Of a stretch of DNA of 55,529 nt, positions 8,514 through 15,274 are shown in pieces; the stretch's first letter is position 1; each line of letters opens with the position of its first letter. The DNA comes from Adlercreutzia mucosicola DSM 19490 (GTDB lineage Bacteria > Actinomycetota > Coriobacteriia > Coriobacteriales > Eggerthellaceae). The DNA lies in assembly GCF_000422625.1 (NCBI RefSeq), contig NZ_AUGK01000006.1, forward strand, positions 1 to 55,529, given 5' to 3'. A program made the position numbers and the translations under genes. The notes below the pieces were generated by a model that saw only the letters and a list, made by a program, of their open reading frames with translations, had not been told where the DNA came from and did not search any database.

Positions 8514-8543
8514 TTAGCGGATGATAACGGGCCAGTCACTCAT
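8514..8543 (-). CDS. Putative 9-residue peptide on a short orphan transcript
   Basis: The frame MSDWPVIIR starts with ATG 8543 behind GAGGAGG with ideal spacing. It lies between a strong minus-strand promoter (8581-8609) and a terminator hairpin (8421-8455), with no larger gene in the same transcript. It could be a leader peptide of an attenuator that lost its operon, a small regulatory RNA, or a functional micropeptide. I do not recognise it. Confidence 0.45.
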   Translation of the reverse strand: MSDWPVIIR

Positions 8544-8580
8544 GGCGAGCCTCCTCACGGGGGTTGCTTTCGATGGCCTT

Positions 8581-8609
8581 ACTATACGGGGCCTGTCAGG
8601 TATTATCAA
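8581..8609 (-). promoter_or_regulatory. Strong minus-strand sigma-70-like promoter
   Basis: TTGATA (8604-8609) and TATAGT (8581-8586) are separated by exactly 17 bases. Transcription would start near 8575 and run into the 9-residue frame. Confidence 0.65.
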
Positions 8610-8716
8610 TATCTAAATATCTGATAATAAGTAGGATACAAATTAATAATAAATAGGGCAAATTTTAATATTTACTCAAATAAAAAATGATAATAGAATT
8701 GGCGAATAGTGATAGT

Positions 8717-8728
8717 TCGCGATCGCGA
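8717..8728. promoter_or_regulatory. 12-bp palindrome upstream of the winged-helix/Fic-like gene
   Basis: TCGCGATCGCGA is a perfect palindrome located 11 bases before ATG 8740, in an AT-rich leader. It may be an operator. Confidence 0.35.
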
Positions 8729-8739
8729 GAAGAGGAACT

Positions 8740-10176
8740 ATGGCGAAAACGCCCCCGAAATCCCAGGTCGCTCGTGCAGCCCGATCAACTCAGGCAATTC
8801 GTGCAGCTCAGGCAAAAGCACCGCGACAGGCCGCTCCGTCGCGGAAAACACGTCACCTGGCCGTGGACGATATCGTGGACTTCATGTGCCATCCTGTGTT
8901 CTACGAGCTGCGCACTGCCGTGGACGTGGGCATTCTGCTTTTTGACGACCTGGACCAGTTCGCCTTGCCCGAGGGCTATTCCAAAGAGGACATCTGGCGC
9001 ATCCTCATCTCCATTCGCAAGCAGGCGGCGGTGTTCATCCCCGAGGACCCGGAGCGCGAGACGGATATGTGGATGGTGACTACTAGCTCGCTGTCATTCA
9101 ACTCCGAGATGCTGGAGGTGCGCTCGAAGGTGGAGTCGTCCCTTGAGCGATCGCTGCGCGAGATGCGCGGCTCGCCTTTCGTGACGCGGTTTATCGAGCG
9201 CACGCTGATCGGCGGCCTGTTCGCCGAAGGCATCGTGGCCGACGAGGACCGCGTGCACGAGCTGTTCATTGGCGAGGCGCCCGTCAGTTCCCTCGACCAG
9301 CTGGTGACCAACTACTTCCGCCTGTCCAACGAGTGCGACAACCTGGCGCGGCGTGAGGTGACCCATGGGCTGATCGAGAACCTCTACTACGGGCTGATCG
9401 AGGGCGTGGACACCACCGAGCTGCCCGAGCGCACCTTAGCGCCCCTTGACCCGCACTTGCCGCCGCCCCAATCCCAGGTGCTGATGGATCTGGTGTGCCA
9501 GCGCGCCCAGGAAAGCGTGGACGACATGCGCTTCGGGCCGGTGTTGCGCATCATCAACATCACTTGGTTCTTCCGCTATTTCAACGTGCTGCCCTGCCTG
9601 AATGTGCTGGTGGGCCTGCTTTTGCGCAACATTTTGGCGCTGAAGTGGGGCCTTCCGGTGCTGTGCTGGCTGCCCGAGGGGTTCGACCCCCGCTTGGAAG
9701 ACGCGCCGGTGGACGCGGCCCGCCACGAGGCGGTGTTCGAGCACTGGTCGACCGACTACGGTTTCGGATTCGACTTCACGCCCTACTTCGAGCTGAATGT
9801 GCGGTTGTACCTGCGCGAATTGGAGCGGCTGGCCGTGTCGATCGCCTATCTTGAGCAGCTGAACGAGCAGATCGAGCGCATCTTCGAGTCCCACATCAAT
9901 CCGCGGCAGAAGTCCATTCTGGCGGCGCTGTGCCGCGAGCCCGGGGCTATTCTGCGCATCGCCCCGCACCAGCGTACCTTCCGCATCGCCTACGGCACGG
10001 CCCGCGCCGATTTCCTGGGGCTGGAACGGGAGGGCTACCTGGTTCGCGAGCAGGAGGGCCGTGCCTTCGCCTTCCGCGCCCACCCCAAGCTGCAGGAGAA
10101 GATCGTCCAGCTGGGGGCCGCTGTGGTCGACTCGGCGGAAGCCACCCTGGCAGGAACGGCCGTTGTAGTATCCTAG
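8740..10176 (+). CDS. Winged-helix protein related to Fic-family C-termini, function unknown
   Basis: Start ATG 8740 follows AGAGGAA. The 478-residue product has a basic, Ala-rich N-terminus (about 45 residues), a helical middle with a hydrophobic stretch near NITWFFRYFNVLPCLNVLVG, and a C-terminal segment (INPRQKSILAAL through YGTARADFLGLEREGYLVRE) that looks like the winged helix found after Fic domains. The Fic catalytic motif HPFxxGNGR is not present, so no AMP transfer is claimed. The middle may be a degenerate Fic fold. It lies 54 bases before an aminotransferase and may share its transcript. The leader is AT rich compared with the rest of the chromosome. Confidence 0.55.
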   Translation: MAKTPPKSQVARAARSTQAIRAAQAKAPRQAAPSRKTRHLAVDDIVDFMCHPVFYELRTAVDVGILLFDDLDQFALPEGYSKEDIWRILISIRKQAAVFIPEDPERETDMWMVTTSSLSFNSEMLEVRSKVESSLERSLREMRGSPFVTRFIERTLIGGLFAEGIVADEDRVHELFIGEAPVSSLDQLVTNYFRLSNECDNLARREVTHGLIENLYYGLIEGVDTTELPERTLAPLDPHLPPPQSQVLMDLVCQRAQESVDDMRFGPVLRIINITWFFRYFNVLPCLNVLVGLLLRNILALKWGLPVLCWLPEGFDPRLEDAPVDAARHEAVFEHWSTDYGFGFDFTPYFELNVRLYLRELERLAVSIAYLEQLNEQIERIFESHINPRQKSILAALCREPGAILRIAPHQRTFRIAYGTARADFLGLEREGYLVREQEGRAFAFRAHPKLQEKIVQLGAAVVDSAEATLAGTAVVVS

Positions 10177-10230
10177 CGACAAGACAGCAGGAAGCGGCCG
10201 CGGCGGCGGCCCGTGGGGAAGGGACGCATC

Positions 10231-11409
10231 ATGATCAACGAGCAGATGTACGGTCTGGGCGACGAGCCGAGCGCCATTCGCGAGCTGTTCGCCTACGGCT
10301 TGGCCCGCAAGGCCGAGATCGGGGCGGAGAACGTGTTCGACTTCTCTATCGGCAACCCCTCGGTGCCGGCGCCGGCCCTGGTGCGCGATACGCTGCTGGA
10401 ACTGCTGGAGGGCGATCCGGTGGCCCTGCACGCCTATTCTCCGGCGGCCGGCTTGCCCGAGGTGCGTGAGGCCATCGCCGGGAGCATCCGCGCGCGCTAC
10501 GGTGTGCCCGCGACGGCAGCCCACGTGTACCTGACGGCCGGGGCCGCGGCGGCTCTGGCCTGCTCTATTGCCGCGGTGACCCAGCCCAGCGACGAAGTGA
10601 TCGTGGTGGCGCCCTACTTCCCCGAGTACCGTACCTGGATTGAGGCCGCGGGCTGCACCGTAGTGGAGGTGCCGGCGTGCGAGCCTAGCTTCCAGCCCGA
10701 CGTGGAGGCCATCGCCGCCGCCATCGGCGAGCGCACGAGCGCGGTGATCATCAACTCGCCGAACAACCCGGTGGGTGCCGTGTACACGCCCGCGAGCCTG
10801 GAAGCCCTGGCCGGGGCGCTGACAGCGAAGGAGGAAGAGCTGGGTCGTCCGCTGTACCTGATCAGCGACGAGCCCTATCGCGAGATTACCTACGGTGCCG
10901 AGGTGCCCTACGTGCCCGCCGTGTACCCGCGCACCATCGTGTGCTACTCCTATTCCAAGTCGCTGTCGCTACCGGGAGAGCGCATCGGGTACGTGTACGT
11001 GTCCGACCTGTCCGACGATGGCGATGAGGTGGCCGTGGCCGTGGCCGGTGCGGGCCGGGCGCTCGGCTACGTGTGCGCGCCGGTGATGCTGCAGCGCGTG
11101 GCCGCCCGCTGCGTGAACGAGCCGTCGGACGTGGCCGCCTACGCCGCGAACCGCCGCATCCTGACCGAGGGGCTTGCCGCTTTGGGCTACGAGTACGTGG
11201 AGCCCGACGGCGCCTTCTACCTGTGGGTGCGGGCGCTAGAGGAGGACGCGGCTGCTTTCTCGGAGCGCGCGAAGGACTTCGAGCTGCTGATCGTGCCCTC
11301 GGACAGTTTCGGCGTGGGGGGCTGGGTGCGCCTGTCCTACTGCATCGCCCGCGATACCATCGAGCGCTCGATGCCGGTTTTCGCCGCCCTGAAGCAGAGC
11401 TACGAGTAA
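10231..11409 (+). CDS. PLP-dependent class I/II aminotransferase
   Basis: The 392-residue protein has the fold type I aminotransferase pattern: substrate-loop start FDFSIGNPSVPAPA, NSPNNPVG, SDEPYREITYG, and the PLP lysine in SYSKSLSLPGERIGY. The Arg that binds the substrate carboxylate lies in GWVRLSYC near the C-terminus. It should exchange amino groups between an amino acid and a 2-oxo acid in the cytosol. The exact substrate cannot be read from sequence. ATG 10231 is chosen because GGGGAAGGGA precedes it. It follows the winged-helix gene by 54 bases. Confidence 0.85.
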   Translation: MINEQMYGLGDEPSAIRELFAYGLARKAEIGAENVFDFSIGNPSVPAPALVRDTLLELLEGDPVALHAYSPAAGLPEVREAIAGSIRARYGVPATAAHVYLTAGAAAALACSIAAVTQPSDEVIVVAPYFPEYRTWIEAAGCTVVEVPACEPSFQPDVEAIAAAIGERTSAVIINSPNNPVGAVYTPASLEALAGALTAKEEELGRPLYLISDEPYREITYGAEVPYVPAVYPRTIVCYSYSKSLSLPGERIGYVYVSDLSDDGDEVAVAVAGAGRALGYVCAPVMLQRVAARCVNEPSDVAAYAANRRILTEGLAALGYEYVEPDGAFYLWVRALEEDAAAFSERAKDFELLIVPSDSFGVGGWVRLSYCIARDTIERSMPVFAALKQSYE

Positions 11410-11476
11410 GAGTGGCGGGTCTGGGGCTGCCCCGTTGCCTCGGAGTGCGGTCGGCGGCGCTTTTGCGCAAAAGTGC

Positions 11477-11588
11477 GATTTTCAGAAGCAGTGCGGACGC
11501 TTGAGTATGAAAAACGCAAAAAAGCGCCCCTCTTCTCACCTTTTCGGCTTGTTTTTGAGCTTAGGTGTGGTCTCGCATTCTGAAAATC
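11477..11588. repeat. Inverted repeat in the 11410-11618 gap
   Basis: GATTTTCAGAA (11477-11487) is the exact reverse complement of TTCTGAAAATC (11578-11588). The stretch between is rich in GCAAAA and has no gene. Nothing else is visible in this gap. Confidence 0.35.
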
Positions 11589-11618
11589 GTCAATTTAGTG
11601 CGAAGAGCGAGCCGTTTG

Positions 11619-11798
11619 CTACTTCAGGCGCTTCGACAGCCAGAAGCACACCGGGCTGGCGACGCACAGCGCGAGGAAGGTGGCGACGCGGCCGAAGCTG
11701 AGGTCCTTGTAGCCGATAAGGAACACGCCGAGGCAGAACACGGCCATGACGGCGCACAGCAGCCCGAGCCAACGCAGGTAGAGGGGGGTGCCTTTCAA
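11619..11798 (-). CDS. Small two-segment membrane protein
   Basis: A TTG start at 11798 is chosen because AAAGG lies seven bases upstream and a TATAAT box (11835-11840) lies about 37 bases upstream. An apparent ATG at 11846 falls within that promoter box, so it is unlikely. The 59-residue product has two hydrophobic segments (about residues 8-27 and 34-53) and a basic C-terminus (SKRLK). No family recognised. Confidence 0.55.
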   Translation of the reverse strand: MKGTPLYLRWLGLLCAVMAVFCLGVFLIGYKDLSFGRVATFLALCVASPVCFWLSKRLK

Positions 11799-11834
11799 GG
11801 GTGACCTTTCACGCGGAAGAAACGGTGCGCGTCC

Positions 11835-11865
11835 ATTATAGTTCACGGGGCGGTTGCCTTGGCAA
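11835..11865 (-). promoter_or_regulatory. Promoter of the small membrane protein
   Basis: A consensus TATAAT (11835-11840) with TTGCCA (11860-11865) 19 bases upstream. The spacing is two bases longer than ideal. Confidence 0.5.
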
Positions 11866-11883
11866 CGTGAAACGGGCCTGAAA

Positions 11884-12687
11884 TTATGCGGCGGTGTCCC
11901 AGCCGCAGCTTTCGATCCATTCTTCTAAGCAGAGGCCGCTGGCGGTGATTTCGCCGGCGGCCTCTTTGCCGACGTAGCGGTAGTGCCAGGGTTCGTACCC
12001 GATGCCGGTGACGGCGCTCTTGTCGGTGGGGTAGCGCAGGATAAAGCCGTAGTCAGCGCAGTGGTCGATGAGCCAGCGCTGAGTGGCCGTGGCCTCTTGG
12101 GCCTCGTCCAGTTCCTGGTAGGCGGCATCGGCCAGATCCACGGCGATGGCAGCCTCGTGCTCGCTGGTGCGCGGGCGGGCGACCCAGAAGGCGGCGGATA
12201 CTTCGGCCTCGGCGCCGGTCAGGCCCTCCTCGGCTTCCACGCGCTGCACGCGGCGGCGGAACAGATCGGCCTGGTAATCGGCGCTGCGGTAAGCGGAAAC
12301 GACCACCGGGCGCACGCCGGCGGCGTTGGCGGCATCCAGCAGCGCCATGAGATCGTCGAAGGCGCGGGCGTCGAAGGCCAGACCGCAATCGGGGATCTCG
12401 CGCAGCTCGGCCGGCGCGAAGGAGTCGGGCAGGGGATGGGCGCCGTTGATGAGGCGCAGGTTCCAAGGAAGGTCATCCAGGCTGCGGGGCGTTGCCGCCG
12501 GTGAGGCCGCGGCGCGCTGGGGCGCGGCCTCGATCTGGGTGGGGGTGACCCCGGTGTCGGCGAGGTCGGAGCCCTGGCTGTGGGCCTGATCGCTGGCCAG
12601 GATGCCCTCGCCGAGGGCGAGCAGGGCCGCCCCGCCCAGGACGCCCGCGAAGGCGCGGCGGGTCATGAGGGGAGACGGGCTTGCCAT
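11884..12687 (-). CDS. D-alanyl-D-alanine carboxypeptidase, VanY/M15B-like
   Basis: The 267-residue product (ATG 12687 behind AAGGAGCG) starts with a twin-arginine-type export signal, MTRRAFAGVLGG, then a hydrophobic stretch, so it acts outside the membrane. The catalytic part carries the M15B pattern: SAYRSADYQ, zinc ligands in TSEHEAAIAVDLAD, the general base region, and EPWHYRYVG near the C-terminus. The family trims the terminal D-Ala from peptidoglycan stem peptides. The usual SxHxxGxAxD reads SEHEAAIAVD, so the Gly is replaced by Ala. It lies downstream of the PNPOx-SugE-B3/B4 operon but 363 bases away. Confidence 0.8.
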   Translation of the reverse strand: MASPSPLMTRRAFAGVLGGAALLALGEGILASDQAHSQGSDLADTGVTPTQIEAAPQRAAASPAATPRSLDDLPWNLRLINGAHPLPDSFAPAELREIPDCGLAFDARAFDDLMALLDAANAAGVRPVVVSAYRSADYQADLFRRRVQRVEAEEGLTGAEAEVSAAFWVARPRTSEHEAAIAVDLADAAYQELDEAQEATATQRWLIDHCADYGFILRYPTDKSAVTGIGYEPWHYRYVGKEAAGEITASGLCLEEWIESCGWDTAA

Positions 12688-12855
12688 CGGGGCGCTCCTT
12701 CCGTAGCGGTGGCCGGCGGGATTACCGGGATATGATACCGCGCCCGTGCGGAGCCCGGCGGTGCTTCCAGCCCAAAAGCGCACACCTTACGCCTTCTTAA
12801 GCCGGCAGCGGCGCACCTTACGGTTTCTTAAAGTATGGGAGGTGGTCGCGGGCGC

Positions 12856-13016
12856 GGGCGGCCTCAAGACCGCCCGCTCGAGGGCGCGGCGGGTGCGGGG
12901 TCGAAAGCCGCCCGTACGCGGCAAGAGGGGCGCAGACGAAGGGGATATGCGTTGCGATCGGATGGGGTGATGGCACGGATCCGAAGATCCCCGTAGGGGC
13001 GGGCTGAAGCCCGCCC
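12856..13016. repeat. Two REP-like palindromes in the 12688-13050 gap
   Basis: GGGCGGCCTCAAGACCGCCC (12856-12875) and a GGGCGGGCT/AGCCCGCCC hairpin (12997-13016) lie in this gene-free gap. A duplicated GCGCACCTTACG-TTCTTAA unit lies near 12777-12832. They match similar palindromes at 2869-2882 and 8255-8280. Confidence 0.5.
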
Positions 13017-13050
13017 GCGGTCGGGGCACCCCGTCTCCGCCTCGCACTCC

Positions 13051-13575
13051 CTACGGGCGCTGGCGTTCGCGGACGAGCTCGATGGCTTCCTTGCCGGTGA
13101 TGTGCTCCAGATCGATGACGATTACCTCGGTGCGATCGAGGCTCTTCACGATTTCCTCGGTGACGAAATCGTCCAGGCCAGGGCAGTACTTCGCGCCCAA
13201 GGCCACCAGCCCCGTGCACTTCTCGTCTACGTCGCGGGCGCGCCGGGCGCAACCGAAGGCGATGACGCTGCGGAAGATATTCGTCAGCTGCTCGGGTGCT
13301 ACCTCGTTGTGGCCCACCACGGCAAAGCTCACGTGCGGGTTTTCCTCGATGGCCTCCAGCTTGTGGCCTGTTACTGCCGAGTGCAGGTAGATGCGACCGG
13401 CCGGCGCGCCGGCCTCGGCGTCGGGCGTGGGGTCGAAAGCGTAGCTGATCGGCACGGCATAGGGCCACGCGTCGGTGCCGGCGGTGCCTAAGACACCGTA
13501 GATGCCGCTGGTCAGGATATCCACACTGTCCTGGTCGGACAGCATCTGTTTTTTGCGGCGCATATCAGGAAACAT
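13051..13575 (-). CDS. PNPOx-fold flavoprotein (NimA/FMN-binding split barrel type)
   Basis: The 174-residue protein starts at ATG 13575 behind GAGAGGAG. It has the split-barrel signature of the pyridoxamine 5'-phosphate oxidase-like family: GVLGTAGTDAWPYAVPISYAF, then IYLHSAVTGHKLEAIEENPHVSFAV, with GHK and NPHVSF being typical of the NimA-like branch. Such proteins bind FMN or heme and reduce small aromatic or nitro compounds; the substrate here is unknown. It is the last gene of a minus-strand operon, 41 bases after sugE. Confidence 0.8.
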   Translation of the reverse strand: MFPDMRRKKQMLSDQDSVDILTSGIYGVLGTAGTDAWPYAVPISYAFDPTPDAEAGAPAGRIYLHSAVTGHKLEAIEENPHVSFAVVGHNEVAPEQLTNIFRSVIAFGCARRARDVDEKCTGLVALGAKYCPGLDDFVTEEIVKSLDRTEVIVIDLEHITGKEAIELVRERQRP

Positions 13576-13616
13576 GAAAGACTCCTCTCGTGGTCTGCTG
13601 CGGTCATAGTAGCACG

Positions 13617-13943
13617 TTACGCCTCGTTTCCGCTGACAAGCTTGAGCCCGATGACGCAGCCGATGAGCCCCGCGATCAGCAGCACGCGGGCGAGGTTGGC
13701 CGGCTCGCTGCCAGTGACCATGCCGTAGATGACGGTCAGCGCCGCGCCGATGCCCACCCAGACAGCGTAGGCGGTGCCGGTGGGCAGCGTCTTTACGGCG
13801 AACGAGAGTCCCAGCATGGAAAGGGCCAGGGCGATGACGAACACCACGGTAGGGCCGATCTGGGTGAAGCTCTCGGACTTGCCGAGGGCGATGGCCCAAA
13901 CCGATTCCATAACGCCCGAGGCGATGAGGACGATCCAGCTCAT
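13617..13943 (-). CDS. sugE: SMR-family guanidinium exporter SugE/Gdx
   Basis: The 108-residue protein has four membrane segments and the SugE/Gdx form of the small multidrug resistance family. It begins MSWIVLIASGVMESVWA with the essential Glu13, and carries LPTGTAYAVWVGIGA. Gdx members export guanidinium in exchange for protons as an antiparallel or dual-topology dimer in the inner membrane. No guanidine riboswitch is obvious upstream. It starts three bases after the B3/B4 gene stop, so the two are co-translated. Confidence 0.85.
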   Translation of the reverse strand: MSWIVLIASGVMESVWAIALGKSESFTQIGPTVVFVIALALSMLGLSFAVKTLPTGTAYAVWVGIGAALTVIYGMVTGSEPANLARVLLIAGLIGCVIGLKLVSGNEA

Positions 13944-13946
13944 GGT

Positions 13947-14672
13947 CTACTCGTCGATGACCATGGTGGGGTTGTCGCGCGTGACGATCTGCTTAGCGAA
14001 GATAGTGGCGCCGAGGTGCTCTTGCACGAGGGCGGCCAGCTCGTCGGTGGCGGCGCGCAGGTCGTCGGCGCGGGTCGGGTCCACCGACTCGATGATGAGG
14101 AAGGCCTTCGCCGACTCGTCAGTGAGGGCTGTGCGCTGGCCGTCGCGCCAGTTCCAACAGCGGCAGATGGCGCCGGCGTTGTCGCGGTAGCACAGCTCGC
14201 CTTCCAGGGTGGGCGCATCCTCCTCATCGCCCAGGGGCTGGAAGGCATCGCCGCCCTCGGTGATGCCCAGCCGGATGTCGCCGTCGAAGCTGTCGATGTC
14301 CTCGCCGCCCACGGGCAGGGCGTATTTCAGCGACACAGTGTTGTAGATGTCCACCGACGGTGTGATGGAACCCACGGGGTTGCCCTTCAGCACGCGCTTC
14401 AGCAGGTTCTCGATGGAGCAGCGGGCGCCCTTCTTCGTCTTGAACTGCTGGTAGGCTTCGCGCCATACGGCCACCACCTCGTTCTGGGAGATGGTGTTGC
14501 TCTCCAGGTGCCTATCGGCCGCCTCGTTGGCTGCGGCCAGGGCCCAGGTGATGGCCTGGGCGTGCTCGGGCGACACCGCGTCGGTCGGCTGCATGCCGTG
14601 GGCCACGACGATGCCGATACGGGCCTCGGGGAACAGGTTCCAGAAAGATTCCTCAGTCACGAACGATTTCAT
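13947..14672 (-). CDS. B3/B4 tRNA-binding domain protein
   Basis: The 241-residue product resembles free-standing B3/B4 domains, which occur in the beta subunit of phenylalanyl-tRNA synthetase and in stand-alone proteins thought to edit or bind aminoacyl-tRNA or amino acids. Visible signatures are VWREAYQQFKTKKGARCSIE, NPVGSITPSVDIYNTVSLKY and LPVGGEDIDSFDGDIRLGIT. Start ATG 14672 follows GAGAGGAGC. It heads the operon with sugE and the flavoprotein. Its real substrate is not known. Confidence 0.8.
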   Translation of the reverse strand: MKSFVTEESFWNLFPEARIGIVVAHGMQPTDAVSPEHAQAITWALAAANEAADRHLESNTISQNEVVAVWREAYQQFKTKKGARCSIENLLKRVLKGNPVGSITPSVDIYNTVSLKYALPVGGEDIDSFDGDIRLGITEGGDAFQPLGDEEDAPTLEGELCYRDNAGAICRCWNWRDGQRTALTDESAKAFLIIESVDPTRADDLRAATDELAALVQEHLGATIFAKQIVTRDNPTMVIDE

Positions 14673-14810
14673 GATGCTCCTCTCGTGGTGGAAGGGGCGG
14701 GCGCGCCCGTGCGGTGCGCGAGTGGGGCCGCAGCGCCTCGGTGTGCCCGGAACGCGTGTCGAGCCATCTCACGACTTGGGTCGCGCCACCCTTTCGCCAG
14801 CCAATAAAAA

Positions 14811-14866
14811 AGCACCCACCTGATGAGCATCTTCAAAGGCCTAACGATGCGCATCACATGGGTGCT
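14811..14866 (-). terminator. Terminator or attenuator hairpin upstream of the B3/B4 operon
   Basis: On the minus strand AGCACCCA pairs with TGGGTGCT, with an inner GATGCGCATC/GATGAGCATC pair, followed by six T residues. It lies about 140 bases before the B3/B4 start and no minus-strand gene ends at it within the window. It could be an attenuator, or a terminator for a gene that lay beyond vsr before the phage inserted. Confidence 0.6.
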
Positions 14867-14945
14867 GGGGCCTACCCGGCGGCAGGCTATGTCAGTTGGC
14901 ACTATACCGCAAGCCGTGGCGCGGGGGAAGGGTATAATGGCGCGA

Positions 14946-15194
14946 ATGGAACCGACGATGACAATTTCGCCCGAGAAGGGCCGCTATGATTTCGGCGTGG
15001 TGAGTCTGGCTACGCGCAAATCGATGCAGGGAAACAAGCGACGGGACACAAAGCCCGAGATCAAGGTGCGCCAGATGCTGCGCGCCATGGGCTTCACCGG
15101 CTACCGCTGCGATTGGAAGAAGGCTCCGGGCCGTCCCGACGTGGCCTTTGTGGGCCGTAAGAAGGCCATTTTCGTTATGGGGTGCTTTTCATAA
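14946..15194 (+). pseudogene. vsr: vsr, very-short-patch repair endonuclease, truncated by prophage
   Basis: The 82-residue remnant carries the N-terminal Vsr signature (MQGNKRRDTKPEIKVRQML, FTGYRCDWKKAPGRPDVAF, KKAIFVMGCF). Vsr nicks beside T:G mismatches arising from deaminated 5-methylcytosine. The intact family continues GCFWHGH, with the zinc and catalytic residues. Here the frame runs into phage sequence after GCF and stops at once (TCA TAA). ATG 14946 is placed only eight bases after TATAAT (14933-14938), so the message may be leaderless; ATG 14958 is an alternative. The missing part should lie beyond the right prophage end, outside the window. Confidence 0.85.
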
Positions 15195-15274
15195 TGATAG
15201 ATGTTTTTAGCGCAGAAATACCTCGATCCTGATGTCGTGATGCCGTGGCCTGGTTTCTCCATTGTAGTAGTCGA
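15180..15274. repeat. attL side: 95-bp copy shared with the window end
   Basis: These 95 bases are identical to 55435-55529. Identity begins at GGGTGCTTTT; one base further left the sequences diverge (host vsr here, phage right end there). The junction therefore marks the crossover region, and the rest of the repeat is the phage left end including the integrase 3' end. Confidence 0.85.

Noticed and set aside
8740-10176. Active Fic AMP-transferase
   Set aside because: The HPFxxGNGR motif is absent; only the C-terminal winged helix looks related.
14811-14820. GGGTGCTTTT near the B3/B4 operon as a second phage attachment site
   Set aside because: It is the T-tailed arm of a hairpin; only ten bases are shared with the att core and no junction is seen.
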